Below are positions 35,489 through 45,173 of a stretch of 64,000 bases of DNA, piece after piece. The position numbers were made by a program, and so were the translations under genes. A model generated the notes under the pieces. The model made no database searches, was not told the origin of the DNA, and worked only from the letters and a program-made list of their open reading frames with translations. Source of the stretch: Halomonas sp. TD01 (GTDB taxonomy: Bacteria > Pseudomonadota > Gammaproteobacteria > Pseudomonadales > Halomonadaceae); the NCBI RefSeq assembly GCF_923868895.1, contig NZ_OV350343.1:1302001-1366000 (forward strand), written 5' to 3'. The stretch's first letter is position 1. Each line of letters starts with the position of its first letter.

Positions 35489-35992
35489 TTAACTCCTAAT
35501 CACATCAAAGTCGAACCAACTGCCCAACTTGCCTTCCGGTGTCTCCAGAATAACCCGTGCCCGCCAGGGCATCACGTCTTGCGTGCAGATACCGACTTGC
35601 CCTTGGCCATGAAAGTGCCCAGGTGCCGTGGCGGTTAAGCCAAAGCGGTGTAAGCCCATATCCATATCGCGACCAATAAAGTCGACCGTTACATGACTTG
35701 GGTTGAGGCCCTCGACCTCTACATCCAGTGGCAGAATATCTAACGCGTCGATACGGCCGTCGGCATCAATGGTTAGTGTTAAGCGGCCTTTATCTCCCAG
35801 GACTGCCGAGCACGTGCTGGAATGTAGATTGCAGTCGGCATTCGGCGTAAACCATGTGATATCACCATCATCGCGCAGCCAATTGGCAAACACGTACCAC
35901 GTGCAGGCGGCCAGTGAGATGCCAGTGATGAGGATAAGCACTTTCAGTGCTGGAAAACCCGTAAAGTAGACAGGTTTAGGCAAATTCTTCAT
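35489..35992 (-). CDS. membrane-anchored periplasmic protein linked to Sco1, function unknown
   Basis: A 167-aa protein with one N-terminal membrane helix (ALKVLILITGISLAACTWYV) and a beta-rich periplasmic part. Conserved-looking points are two close cysteines (DCNLHSSTC), the run GRDMDMGLHRFGL, a GHFHGQG turn and GICTQDVMPWRA. The Met- and His-rich pattern recalls FixH/YtkA-like copper-associated domains, and the five-base spacing to sco supports a role in copper delivery or oxidase assembly. The family was not identified with certainty. Its start faces the divergent AEC carrier gene. Confidence 0.7.
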   Translation of the reverse strand: MKNLPKPVYFTGFPALKVLILITGISLAACTWYVFANWLRDDGDITWFTPNADCNLHSSTCSAVLGDKGRLTLTIDADGRIDALDILPLDVEVEGLNPSHVTVDFIGRDMDMGLHRFGLTATAPGHFHGQGQVGICTQDVMPWRARVILETPEGKLGSWFDFDVIRS

Positions 35993-36098
35993 GGCAGAAT
36001 GGTCACTACGCAGGCCGTAAGGTGGAAGTTAGTTTCATGGTAACAGTAATCGCACGGATGTCGCTGTGCTGGGATGTCGCAGTTAACAAGGAATAACA

Positions 36099-37013
36099 AT
36101 GGAGAGTATTACTGGCGCACTTGGGCCACTGTTTTTATTGATTTTACTGGGCGCTGCCATTGGCTATGGCCGCTGGCCAAGTGCTACGTTTTGGCCGCAA
36201 ATGGAGCGTCTGATCTACTTTGTGCTATTTCCAGCAATGCTGATAGGTACGTTGGCCACTGCTGATGTCAGCCAAGTGCCGGTTGGACGCATAGCATTGG
36301 TACTACTCGGCACTATGGGGGTTTTTGGTCTGTTGCTATGGCGCTGTCGTGGTTACCTTGGTTTAACGCCAGCGGCGTTCACGTCGGTGTTCCAAGGCGC
36401 CGTGCGCTTTAACACCTACGTGGGCGTTGCGGGGGCAGCGGCGCTACATGGCAGCATGGGGGCGACTACCGCTGCAGTGGCGGTGGCGCTTATGGTGCCG
36501 GTGGTGAACGTAATGTGCGTCGCAAGCTTTGTCGCGGCAGGTACGCTGGGTAGTGGAAGCCTTGGCCAAAGTGCCCTTGCACTGGCTAAAAATCCACTGA
36601 TTTTGTCCTGTCTAGCGGGTATCGGGCTCAATCTTTCGGGGGTTGGCTTGCCCGGTTGGAGTCAGGATACAGTAGGGCTGTTGGGTGGTGCGGCGCTGCC
36701 GCTAGGGCTAATTGCCGTGGGTGTGGCGCTTCGCCCAGCGGCACTGTTACGGCTTGATCGTGGCGTGATAGCGACAAATAGCATAAAGCTGATGTTAATG
36801 CCTGCGGTGGTGCTGTTATTAGCGTGGCTGGTGGGGCTGGACCCTATCAGCCGCGATGTGGCGCTGCTGTTTGCAGCGCTGCCTACTGCCACGTCTGCCT
36901 ACATTCTTGCTCGACAGCTGGGTGGTGATGCTGAGCTGATGGCGGCAATTATTACCGGCCAGACGCTGTTAGCGATGCTGACGTTGCCCTTTTGGTTGCA
37001 GTTGGTGGGCTAA
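36099..37013 (+). CDS. AEC-family transporter (auxin efflux carrier superfamily)
   Basis: A 304-aa inner-membrane protein with about ten hydrophobic segments in two inverted halves, of the AEC/bile-sodium-symporter-like group. The N-terminal GPLFLLILLGAAIGYGRW and the late LPTATSAYILARQLGGDAEL are characteristic. Bacterial members carry malonate, malate or other acids; the substrate here is not evident. AAGGAA precedes the ATG. It is followed directly by the repeat array at 37.05-37.75 kb, whose promoter starts 34 bases after its stop. Confidence 0.88.
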   Translation: MESITGALGPLFLLILLGAAIGYGRWPSATFWPQMERLIYFVLFPAMLIGTLATADVSQVPVGRIALVLLGTMGVFGLLLWRCRGYLGLTPAAFTSVFQGAVRFNTYVGVAGAAALHGSMGATTAAVAVALMVPVVNVMCVASFVAAGTLGSGSLGQSALALAKNPLILSCLAGIGLNLSGVGLPGWSQDTVGLLGGAALPLGLIAVGVALRPAALLRLDRGVIATNSIKLMLMPAVVLLLAWLVGLDPISRDVALLFAALPTATSAYILARQLGGDAELMAAIITGQTLLAMLTLPFWLQLVG

Positions 37014-37046
37014 TCTAAAAATAAATAAAAAGTATTCGCATTTGGG

Positions 37047-37075
37047 TTGACGGGGTAAATGAGAATGATTATATT
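37047..37075 (+). promoter_or_regulatory. strong sigma-70 promoter with overlapping Fur-like box
   Basis: TTGACG (37047-37052), a 17-bp spacer and TATATT (37070-37075) form a near-consensus promoter. Its predicted start, about 37082, is the first base of the first repeat unit. TGAGAATGATTATAT (37060-37074) matches 11 of 14 specified positions of the Fur 7-1-7 palindrome and covers the -10 region, so Fe-Fur should repress it if the match is real. Confidence 0.75.
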
Positions 37076-37081
37076 GTGATT

Positions 37082-37204
37082 GTCAGCGTTTGATGAGACG
37101 TTGGCAACCACGACAGAAACCGCCAGTTTCCTGTCATGGTTTCTCCCTCTCATTGCTAGTCACGGTCTTTTGCCGCTCCCGCTTGGAGCGGCTTTCTTTT
37201 TTTT
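37082..37204 (+). ncRNA. putative small RNA, copy 1 of a four-unit array
   Basis: A transcript of about 123 nt is predicted from the promoter at 37047-37075 to an intrinsic terminator (stem GCCGCTCC 37172-37179, loop CGCTT, GGAGCGGC 37185-37192, then TTTC and eight T). Copy 1 differs from the others in the middle: it lacks 11 bases after CACGAC. No start codon with a ribosome-binding site and reasonable frame is conserved across copies. The single-stranded stretch CTCATTGCTAGTCACGG before the terminator is the best candidate for target pairing and reminds me of the conserved part of Pseudomonas PrrF, which must be checked by alignment. Confidence 0.65.
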
Positions 37205-37254
37205 AATGCGCTACGTTTTTGTGATTTTCCTTGAGATGCCATGCGTAGGCTGTG

Positions 37255-37387
37255 GTCAGCGTTTGATGAGGCGTTGGCAACCACGACGCTATTTCAAAGA
37301 CCAGCGCCAATTTCCTGTCATGGTTTCTCCCTCTCATTGCTAGTCACGGTCTTTTGCCGCTCCCGCTTGGAGCGGCTTTCTTTTTTT
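37255..37387 (+). ncRNA. putative small RNA, copy 2
   Basis: Same body as copy 1 but with the longer centre (CGCTATTTCAAAGACCAGCG) and A for G in the following CAATTTCC. Terminator stem 37356-37363/37369-37376 with T-tract to 37387. The preceding 50-bp spacer has no convincing -10/-35 pair at the right distance, so independent transcription is uncertain. Confidence 0.5.
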
Positions 37388-37437
37388 AATGCTCTACGTT
37401 TTTGTGATTTTCCTTGAGATGCCATGCGTAGGCTGTG

Positions 37438-37570
37438 GTCAGCGTTTGATGAGGCGTTGGCAACCACGACGCTATTTCAAAGACCAGCGCCAGTTTCCTG
37501 TCATGGTTTCTCCCTCTCATTGCTAGTCACGGTCTTTTGCCGCTCCCGCTTGGAGCGGCTTTCTTTTTTT
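37438..37570 (+). ncRNA. putative small RNA, copy 3
   Basis: Near-identical to copy 2, with CAGTTTCC restored. Terminator stem 37539-37546/37552-37559 with T-tract to 37570. The spacer before it carries AATGCTCTACG in place of AATGCGCTACG. No own promoter is evident. Confidence 0.5.
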
Positions 37571-37620
37571 AATGCGCTACGTTTTTGTGATTTTCCTTGA
37601 GATGCCATGCGTAGGCTGTG

Positions 37621-37752
37621 GTCAGCGTTTGATGAGGCGTTGGCAACCACGACGCTATTTCAAAGACCAGCGCCAGTTTCCTGTCATGGTTTCTCCCTTT
37701 CATTGCTAGTCACGGTCTTTTGCCGCTCCCGCTTGGAGCGGCTTTCTTTTTT
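37621..37752 (+). ncRNA. putative small RNA, copy 4
   Basis: Near-identical to copy 3 apart from CCCTTTCATTG for CCCTCTCATTG next to the presumed pairing region. Terminator stem 37722-37729/37735-37742. The T-tract is interrupted after TTTCTTTTTT and the spacer is absent, marking the right end of the array 107 bases before ldhA. Confidence 0.5.
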
Positions 37753-37858
37753 CTAGCGGCATCTTTCTTTGACCTCGGTGAATACCTCTTCTGACGTTTA
37801 GGCAGATAATGGGCAAATTGCCTATGCTGATCATCCATCCAGAGTCAGGAGAAATGCC

Positions 37859-38860
<1,002 letters not shown>

Positions 38861-38890
38861 ACGACGCTTAGCTACCTTTAATTGCTATTT

Positions 38891-39661
38891 TTAAACGTCA
38901 CGGCGGTAGATCAAATCCCATACGCCGTGGCCAAGTTTCTCGCCGCGGGCTTCAAACTTGGTGAGTGGGCGAAAGTCTGGGCGCGGCACGTAGGGCGCTG
39001 TTTCTGAGCTAGCGGTATTCACGTAGCCGGGCGCGGCGTCCATCACCTCGGCCATCCACTCGGCGTAGGCTTCCCAGTCGGTCGCCATGTGAAAGGTGCC
39101 TCCAGGTTTTAAGCGCGTACGAATCAGCTCAACAAACGCGGGTTGCACAATGCGTCGCTTGTGGTGCTTCTTCTTCGGCCATGGGTCGGGGAAAAAAAGC
39201 TGTAGCGTGGTTAATGAGTCTTCAGGTAGACACTGCTCCAGCACCGCTAAGGCATCTTCGCGGTAAACGCGCAGGTTGGTTAGGCCGCGTTTATCTACCT
39301 CGTCTAGCAGCTTGCCCACACCAGGCGCGTGAACCTCAATACCGATAAAGTCAGTATCTGGGTGGCGTTCGGCTTGCTCGATGAGTGAGTTACCCATACC
39401 AAAGCCAATTTCCACCACGCGCGGTGCTTGGCGGCCAAACAGGGTATCCAACTCCTGTCGCCCATTGGCAATCGTTAGTCCTAAGCGTGGCCAAACGTCT
39501 TCTAAGCCGCGGCTTTGTGCTGGGGTCATGCGCCCTGCGCGAATCACGTAGCTCTTAATCCCCCGCCGGTGTAGCGGGGCATCAGCATTTTCAGGACCAG
39601 TGGTGTTGCTCTCAGAGCCGGCAGCGTTGCTTTCAGGCGTGGTGTCGTTCGTATCGGTCAT
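38891..39661 (-). CDS. trmB: tRNA (guanine-46-N7)-methyltransferase
   Basis: SAM-dependent methylation of G46 in the tRNA variable loop. The 256-aa protein has a non-conserved, Thr/Asn/Glu-rich head of about 30 residues and then the family blocks [33 protein letters not shown] (SAM site), [27 protein letters not shown] and [19 protein letters not shown]. It starts 12 bases after the thiG stop, so thiS, thiG and trmB form one run; thiG-trmB linkage is common in gammaproteobacteria. Confidence 0.96.
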   Translation of the reverse strand: MTDTNDTTPESNAAGSESNTTGPENADAPLHRRGIKSYVIRAGRMTPAQSRGLEDVWPRLGLTIANGRQELDTLFGRQAPRVVEIGFGMGNSLIEQAERHPDTDFIGIEVHAPGVGKLLDEVDKRGLTNLRVYREDALAVLEQCLPEDSLTTLQLFFPDPWPKKKHHKRRIVQPAFVELIRTRLKPGGTFHMATDWEAYAEWMAEVMDAAPGYVNTASSETAPYVPRPDFRPLTKFEARGEKLGHGVWDLIYRRDV

Positions 39662-39673
39662 GATGTCTCTGTA

Positions 39674-40468
39674 TCAGCCGTTAATTCGGCCTGCAAAAGG
39701 CGAAGAGGGGTCGGCGCTCTGGCGGCGAGGCATACGGCCTGCTAAGAAGGCATCGCGGCCAGCTTCTACGGCAAGCTTCATGGCGTTAGCCATACGCAAC
39801 GGGTCGCGGGCGTGAGCAATCGCTGTGTTGAGCAGCACGCCGTCACACCCTAGCTCCATCGCCATGGCGGCGTCAGATGCAGTGCCAATGCCCGCATCGA
39901 CCAGCACGGGCACACTGCTTTGCTCAACAATCAGGCGTACATTATGCGGGTTTTGAATGCCGTGTCCCGAGCCAATCAACGAACCTAGCGGCATGATAGC
40001 GCAGCAGCCCATGGCTTCTAGTTCACGTGCCACAATGGGGTCGTCGCTGGTGTACACCATCACGTCGAAACCGTCAGCCAGCAGTGTTTCGGCGGCTTTT
40101 AGCGTCTCGACCACATTGGGGTAGAGCGTGTGGTCGTCGCCGAGTACTTCCAGTTTGACTAGGTTATGGCCCTCTAACAGCTCACGCGCCAAACGGCAGG
40201 TACGCACCGCATCTTTGGCGTTGTAGCAACCAGCGGTGTTGGGCAGCAAGGTGTAGCGTTGAGGTGAAATGACATCGAGAAGGTTAGGCGCGTCGGCATC
40301 TTGACCTAAGTTGGTGCGGCGCACAGCAAAGGTGACAATTTCCGCGCCGCTTTGGGCAATGGCCGCGCCAGTCTCGGTAAAGTCTTTGTATTTGCCAGTA
40401 CCCACCAGCAGACGGGAGCTGAACTCGCGCCCAGCAACGGTAAACGGTGTATCAGTCAGTGGCGTCAT
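39674..40468 (-). CDS. thiG: thiazole synthase
   Basis: Forms the thiazole phosphate of thiamine from DXP, dehydroglycine and ThiS-thiocarboxylate (TIM barrel). ATG 40468 is preferred over the earlier frame limit 40489 because AAGGAA stands seven bases upstream and the N-terminus then reads [19 protein letters not shown] like the family. The catalytic lysine lies in [10 protein letters not shown]; phosphate-binding loops are seen at [14 protein letters not shown] and GVLLNTAIA. It has 264 aa and works with ThiS, encoded just upstream. Confidence 0.95.
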   Translation of the reverse strand: MTPLTDTPFTVAGREFSSRLLVGTGKYKDFTETGAAIAQSGAEIVTFAVRRTNLGQDADAPNLLDVISPQRYTLLPNTAGCYNAKDAVRTCRLARELLEGHNLVKLEVLGDDHTLYPNVVETLKAAETLLADGFDVMVYTSDDPIVARELEAMGCCAIMPLGSLIGSGHGIQNPHNVRLIVEQSSVPVLVDAGIGTASDAAMAMELGCDGVLLNTAIAHARDPLRMANAMKLAVEAGRDAFLAGRMPRRQSADPSSPFAGRING

Positions 40469-40508
40469 AGCGGTTCCTTGTGAAAGCAAAAACGGGTGAC
40501 GGGCTAAG

Positions 40509-40730
40509 CTAGCCGCCGCCGATGGCGTGAACGACTTCTATTTGGTCGCCATTGGCTAAATGCGTTTGAGCAAGCTGGCTTTTGGGCACGATCTGTTCGT
40601 TAATTTCCACAGCGATACGGCGCCCGGTCAAGCCTAATTGCTCAATCAGATCAGCAGCGCTAAGGCCAGCTGCCAGCGTATGCGATTCGCCATTGAGCGT
40701 CAGTTGTATCGACTCATTAGGAGTAGGCAT
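40509..40730 (-). CDS. thiS: sulfur carrier protein ThiS
   Basis: A 73-aa ubiquitin-like protein whose C-terminal glycine is thiocarboxylated and hands sulfur to ThiG. The end reads VVHAIGGG, with the required Gly-Gly, and FNGE-type strands are seen as [16 protein letters not shown] 40730 gives the normal family length; longer frames upstream do not look coding. It lies 40 bases before thiG. ThiF, ThiI and ThiH/ThiO are not in the window. Confidence 0.93.
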   Translation of the reverse strand: MPTPNESIQLTLNGESHTLAAGLSAADLIEQLGLTGRRIAVEINEQIVPKSQLAQTHLANGDQIEVVHAIGGG

Positions 40731-40835
40731 AACGGTAAGTGTCCCATTCGGTGAGGCAAAACATTGTCTATTGTAGCGGTTTCGCACCGCTCAAGGTATG
40801 TGACAACGTTAATCATCTCAGTGAAATATCGAGTG

Positions 40836-40913
40836 CTTATCTCAGGTACTTATCTCAGGTACTTATCTCAGGTACTTATCTCAGGTACTTATCTCAGGTA
40901 CTTATCTCAAGTG
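40836..40913. repeat. 13-bp tandem repeat, six copies
   Basis: CTTATCTCAGGTA occurs five times without change (40836-40900), followed by a sixth copy with three changes (CTTATCTCAAGTG, 40901-40913). It lies 34 bases before the DUF423 gene and in the probable promoter/leader space between it and divergent thiS. Copy number is likely to vary by slippage. Confidence 0.95.
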
Positions 40914-40946
40914 CTTACAATAAATAGTTATAAACAGGAGTAACCC

Positions 40947-41324
40947 ATGCAGCGAGCAGACAAACCCTGGTGGTGTTTAGTGGCCCTCTCAGGAGCATTA
41001 ACGGTGATACTAGGAGCTTATGCGGCTCACGGGTTGGCATCGCGTACCACTGCTGCCATGGTCGACATCGTTGAAACTGGCGTGCGTTATCAAGCGTGGC
41101 ATACGTTGGCCATGTTAGCGATGCTGGCTTGGCGCAGCCAGGACCCTCAGCCAGGACAGCGAATAGTGCTGGCGCTTTGGGCGTTGGGTATCACGGCGTT
41201 TTCAGGCTCGCTTTACCTGATGGCCCTAGTGGGGCTTAGCGTTGGTGTTGTGACGCCCATCGGTGGTTTGCTGCTGATGGCAGGCTGGTTAGGCTTAGCC
41301 GTTACTGCGTTGCTCAGCCGTTAG
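40947..41324 (+). CDS. DUF423 family small membrane protein
   Basis: A 125-aa protein with four hydrophobic segments (about 8-26, 45-62, 72-90 and 98-121) of the DUF423/YgdD family. Typical residues are GAYAAHGL near the N-terminus, a QAWHTLAML helix and FSGSLYLMALVG. The function is unknown. CAGGAG lies upstream of the ATG. Its last four bases overlap the convergent thioesterase gene, and its leader contains the 13-bp repeat array. Confidence 0.88.
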   Translation: MQRADKPWWCLVALSGALTVILGAYAAHGLASRTTAAMVDIVETGVRYQAWHTLAMLAMLAWRSQDPQPGQRIVLALWALGITAFSGSLYLMALVGLSVGVVTPIGGLLLMAGWLGLAVTALLSR

Positions 41325-41755
41325 CGCGGTGGTTGGCCAGCTGGGTTGTCTGGCAGCGCATAGCTCGCGGTAATATGCGCAACCGGCTTAGTGTCATCGC
41401 AGGCCGAGAATATCTGCACTTCGCCTACCGCTAGACGGCGGCCTAACTTGATGAGTTTGGCGTGAGCAACAATATCGTGTTCGCCAGAGGCCGCGCGTAA
41501 GAAATGGCAGTTTAAGTCACTGGTGACCGCCATGGCTTCGGGGCCTATTTGTGCCAAAATGGCCACATACAGTGCCACATCAGCAAAGCCCATCATGGTT
41601 GGACCAGATACCCGAGGGCCAGGGCGAAGGTGTTCATCACCGATCGTTAGTCGCAGGGTGGCACTCATCGGGCCAACGCTTTCAATTCTGCCCATCCGCT
41701 GGGGAAACACCTCATCTAAAAAGTGTTCAATCTGCTCGGCAGTCATTACGGTCAT
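41321..41755 (-). CDS. hotdog-fold thioesterase (PaaI family)
   Basis: A 144-aa hotdog-fold protein of the PaaI/acyl-CoA thioesterase type. The helix region RVSGPTMMGFADVALYVAIL carries the catalytic-type acidic residue, and VTSDLNCHFLRAASG is the following strand pair. It probably cleaves an acyl- or aryl-CoA, but the substrate is unknown. It overlaps the end of DUF423 by four bases (tail to tail) and lies after the glcB terminator, so it is likely transcribed on its own. Confidence 0.85.
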   Translation of the reverse strand: MTVMTAEQIEHFLDEVFPQRMGRIESVGPMSATLRLTIGDEHLRPGPRVSGPTMMGFADVALYVAILAQIGPEAMAVTSDLNCHFLRAASGEHDIVAHAKLIKLGRRLAVGEVQIFSACDDTKPVAHITASYALPDNPAGQPPR

Positions 41756-41771
41756 TATTATTGTCCTTTAT

Positions 41772-41801
41772 AAAAAAGCCCCGAGGCGTGCGCCTCGAGG
41801 C
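41772..41801 (-). terminator. intrinsic terminator of glcB
   Basis: Read on the minus strand, GCCTCGAGGCG and CGCCTCGGGGC pair over 11 bp (one G-U) with a two-base loop, followed by six T. It stands 22 bases after the glcB stop and 16 bases before the thioesterase start codon. Confidence 0.9.
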
Positions 41802-41822
41802 TGATGATACCGTAAAACGGGC

Positions 41823-43997
41823 TTACTTCGCCTTGTGCACCTGACGCCACGCGTGGAGTAGCGGCTCAGTGTAGCCAGAAGGCTGAACGCGGCCTTTGAA
41901 CACCAAGTCAGAGGCTGCTTTAAAGGCGGTTGAGCCTTCGAAGTCGGCGCTCATAGCAGTGTAGGTGGGGTCGCCAGCGTTCTGCTTATCAACCACTTTA
42001 GCCATACGCTTAAGCGTTTCTTCCACTCGCGGCGCATCGACAATGCCGTGGTGCAGCCAGTTGGCAATATGTTGGCTGGAAATACGCAGCGTAGCGCGGT
42101 CTTCCATCAGGCCTACGTTATGAATGTCTGGCACTTTCGAGCAGCCCACGCCGTGCTCAACCCAGCGCACTACGTAGCCCAGAATGCCCTGGCAGTTGTT
42201 ATCCAACTCTTGTTGAATCTCTTCATCCGACCAGTTGGCATTTTCGGCGACTGGCACGGTGAGCAGGTCATCCAAGAAATCGGGTTCGCCCTGGGCTTCC
42301 AGCTCGCGCTGTACATCCGTTACGTTGACTTGGTGATAGTGAAGCGCATGTAGCGTAGCCGCCGTTGGAGAGGGCACCCATGCCGTGTTAGCACCCGCTT
42401 TCGGGTGGCCAATTTTCTGCTCTAGCATGTTATGCATCAGATCCGGCATCGCCCACATGCCTTTACCGATTTGAGCACGACCACGCAGGCCACAGGCTAA
42501 GCCTACCTGCACGTTGTTCTTCTCGTAGGCGGTGATCCACGCAGCGCTCTTCATATCGCCTTTGCGAACCATCGGGCCTGCTTCCATGGCGGTGTGCATT
42601 TCATCACCGGTGCGGTCAAGGAAACCGGTGTTGATGAATACAACCCGAGAAGCCGCTTCAGCAATGCACGCCTTCAAGTTGACGGTAGTGCGGCGCTCTT
42701 CATCCATGATGCCCATTTTCAGGGTGTCACGGCTCATGCCCAAGATGTCTTCAACGCGACCAAACAGCTCGTTGGCGAATGCTACTTCTTTCGGCCCGTG
42801 CATTTTCGGTTTCACGATATACACTGAGCCAGCGCGTGAGTTACGCGGCTGATCGGCGTCTTTTTTCAGGTCGTGCAGCGCCAGCAGTGAGGTCACTACT
42901 GCGTCCAAGATACCTTCCGGCAGTTCGTTGCCGTTTTCGTCTAGGATGGCAGGCGTGGTCATCAAATGGCCAACGTTGCGCACGAACATCAGCGAACGAC
43001 CCGGCAGTTTAACGGTGCTGCCATCGGTGGTTTGCCAAGTACGATCAGCGTGCAGCGTCCGCTTGAAGGTTTTGCCGCCTTTGTCGATGCTCTCTTCCAG
43101 GTCGCCCTTCATCAGGCCAAGCCAGTTGCTGTAAACACCGACTTTATCTTCAGAGTCGACAGCAGCAACGGAGTCTTCACAATCCATAATCGCGGTCAGC
43201 GCCGCTTCGACAACCACGTCTTTCACGTGAGCAGGGTCGGTTTTACCGATCGGGTGGCTATCGTCGATCTGGATTTCCAGGTGCAGGCCGTTGTTGGCGA
43301 GCAGGATTGCTTCCGGGGCAGATGCGTCGCCGTTAAAGCCGATCAGCTTGCCGGAATCTTTTAGGCCGGTTTCGCGACCGCCTTCCAGGCTAACGACCAA
43401 GTGGCCGTCACGAATAGCGTATTTCACCGCATCACGGTGAGAACCTGTGGCCAGTGGAGCTGCACGATCGAGCACGCCGCGAGCATAAGCGATAACTTTT
43501 TGACCGCGCTTCGGGTTGAAGCTGGTGCCTTTTTCAGCGCCGTCTTCTTCCGAAATCGCATCGGTGCCGTACAGGGCATCGTACAAACTGCCCCAGCGGG
43601 CATTAGCAGCGTTCAGAGCATAGCGGGCGTTGCTCACAGGTACTACCAACTGCGGGCCTGCTTGAATAGCCACTTCTCGGTCTACATTGGCCGTGGTGGT
43701 TTTAACGCTATTTGGCGCATCAACCAGGTAACCTGCTTCTTTCAAGAAGCTGCGGTAAGCTGGCATATCGCTAACCGGGCCAGGATTCTCACGGTGCCAG
43801 GCATCCAGTTTTTCTTGTAGCGTGTCGCGCTCTTCAAGCAGTTGGCGATTTTTCGGTGTCAAATCATGGAACAGGGCGTCAACGCCAGCCCAAAAAGTGT
43901 TTTCGTCAACACCAGTGCCCGGTAAAGCCTGTTCATTGATGAAACGGTCCAGGTCTGCTGACACCTGTAAACGGTGACGCGTGATACGCTCGCTCAT
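41823..43997 (-). CDS. glcB: malate synthase G
   Basis: Condenses glyoxylate with acetyl-CoA to malate in the glyoxylate shunt and glycolate use. The 724-aa length fits isoform G (E. coli 723), and the blocks [54 protein letters not shown] and [21 protein letters not shown] are typical; the late [15 protein letters not shown] includes the catalytic-loop region. It is transcribed alone and ended by a strong terminator. No glycolate oxidase genes are adjacent. Confidence 0.97.
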   Translation of the reverse strand: MSERITRHRLQVSADLDRFINEQALPGTGVDENTFWAGVDALFHDLTPKNRQLLEERDTLQEKLDAWHRENPGPVSDMPAYRSFLKEAGYLVDAPNSVKTTTANVDREVAIQAGPQLVVPVSNARYALNAANARWGSLYDALYGTDAISEEDGAEKGTSFNPKRGQKVIAYARGVLDRAAPLATGSHRDAVKYAIRDGHLVVSLEGGRETGLKDSGKLIGFNGDASAPEAILLANNGLHLEIQIDDSHPIGKTDPAHVKDVVVEAALTAIMDCEDSVAAVDSEDKVGVYSNWLGLMKGDLEESIDKGGKTFKRTLHADRTWQTTDGSTVKLPGRSLMFVRNVGHLMTTPAILDENGNELPEGILDAVVTSLLALHDLKKDADQPRNSRAGSVYIVKPKMHGPKEVAFANELFGRVEDILGMSRDTLKMGIMDEERRTTVNLKACIAEAASRVVFINTGFLDRTGDEMHTAMEAGPMVRKGDMKSAAWITAYEKNNVQVGLACGLRGRAQIGKGMWAMPDLMHNMLEQKIGHPKAGANTAWVPSPTAATLHALHYHQVNVTDVQRELEAQGEPDFLDDLLTVPVAENANWSDEEIQQELDNNCQGILGYVVRWVEHGVGCSKVPDIHNVGLMEDRATLRISSQHIANWLHHGIVDAPRVEETLKRMAKVVDKQNAGDPTYTAMSADFEGSTAFKAASDLVFKGRVQPSGYTEPLLHAWRQVHKAK

Positions 43998-44204
43998 GGG
44001 GTTCTCCTATGAAAGGTGCCCGTGGGATATTATCGTGCCACGGTCAGGTTAAATGTATATTTGTGGAAAATACTTCCACAACTGAACTGGCATGTAAACA
44101 GTCGATGCCGTAAAGCAGCAAAATGCTCGACCAAATGATGAGAGCGGTAGTGGTCTCCGCTGTCATTCAGCCAATGGATAGGTGGCGTTCACGGAGAGAC
44201 GTTA

Positions 44205-45173
44205 ATGCATAATTTCCAACACCTGGAAGGCTTGTTTCGGCAAGCAGCAGGCAAGTCATCACTCTCTCGACTAAGGCCGGGCGATGCGCTAACGGACGCC
44301 GTGCACGACTATTTTCGCCACTACGGCTTAGAAACGCTATTAAACGACACCAGTGAAGTGCACGCGGGATTTATTGATACTGGACGCTTTGCCCTTTGGT
44401 GCCAAGTATGGAGCCCGCCTGTTCCAACCGGCACTGCGTTTGTGATTCACGGCTACTTTGATCATTTGGGCCTTTACCGCCATTTGCTCGGCTGCCTGTT
44501 GGCTAAAGGGTGGCGTGTGGTGTTGTGGGATCTTCCTGGTCATGGGCTTTCCAGCGGCCCACGCGCCGAAATTGAAGATTTTGACGACTACCAGCACTGC
44601 CTTGCGCATTTGCAGGCGACATTGCAGCTCCAGGGCATGGCCCCTATGCCGTGGCTAGGTGTCGGGCAGAGCACCGGGGCGGCTATCCTGGCGACCGATG
44701 CGCTTACCCGCCGTGAGGCGGCAGGCTGGGCAGGTATTGTGCTGCTGGCGCCATTGGTACGTCCTTGGCGCTGGAGTCAGTCTAGCTGGCTGCACCTTAT
44801 TGCCAGCCCCTTTTTAAAAGAGCTACCGCGTAAATATCGCCCTAATTCTACTGACGAGCAGTTCACGACGTTTTTGCGTGACCAAGACCCACTTCAACCC
44901 GAGCGGTTAAGCGTTACGTGGATAACCGCGATGCGACGCTGGATGCCGCGTTTGCTGGCGCTAGCACCTAACCCGTTGCCGACGCTTATTTTGCAGGGTG
45001 AGCAAGACTTAACCGTCGATTGGGAGTGGAATTTGGCGGTATTGGAGGAGAAATTTCCCAATGCCGAGATCCACCGCCATCCAGAAGCCCGACACCACTT
45101 AGTTAACGAAGCTGAGCCGATTCGGCAAGTGCTGTTTGATGCCTTGGATAACTTTGTTGAAAATGTGCACTAG
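44205..45173 (+). CDS. alpha/beta hydrolase, monoacylglycerol-lipase-like (PldB type)
   Basis: A 322-aa cytoplasmic hydrolase. The oxyanion HGYFDH (His82-Gly83) precedes the nucleophile elbow GQSTG with Ser156. The acid is in LQGEQDLTVDW and the histidine in PEARHHLVNE. The DLPGHGLSSGPR loop is characteristic of lysophospholipase/monoacylglycerol lipase families. Substrate is inferred only at class level. It overlaps the convergent yifB stop by four bases. The 207-bp gap to divergent glcB shows no clear promoter motif. Confidence 0.88.
   Translation: MHNFQHLEGLFRQAAGKSSLSRLRPGDALTDAVHDYFRHYGLETLLNDTSEVHAGFIDTGRFALWCQVWSPPVPTGTAFVIHGYFDHLGLYRHLLGCLLAKGWRVVLWDLPGHGLSSGPRAEIEDFDDYQHCLAHLQATLQLQGMAPMPWLGVGQSTGAAILATDALTRREAAGWAGIVLLAPLVRPWRWSQSSWLHLIASPFLKELPRKYRPNSTDEQFTTFLRDQDPLQPERLSVTWITAMRRWMPRLLALAPNPLPTLILQGEQDLTVDWEWNLAVLEEKFPNAEIHRHPEARHHLVNEAEPIRQVLFDALDNFVENVH

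Larger units (their letters stand above)
37082..37752 (+). repeat. tandem array, four units (173, 183, 183 and 132 bp)
   Basis: Units start at 37082, 37255, 37438 and 37621 with GTCAGCGTTTGATGAG. Each full unit is a body of about 130 bp ending in an intrinsic terminator, plus a 50-bp spacer (AATGCGCTACG to GGCTGTG). The last unit stops after its T-tract, where unrelated sequence begins. Copies 2-4 differ by only a few bases, so the duplication is recent or homogenised. It fills most of the 845-bp gap between the AEC gene and ldhA. Confidence 0.95.

Noticed and set aside
37080..37343. 87-aa ORF inside the repeat array
   Set aside because: It crosses a strong intrinsic terminator and is not kept in the other units, so it is not treated as coding.
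37082..37752. CRISPR array
   Set aside because: Units are 173-183 bp with nearly identical contents and no variable spacers; no cas gene is present.
40739..40927. ORF with repeated Tyr-Leu-Ser-Gln and Leu-Ile-Ser blocks
   Set aside because: It is a by-product of the 13-bp tandem repeat (the period is not a multiple of three) and has no start context or family.
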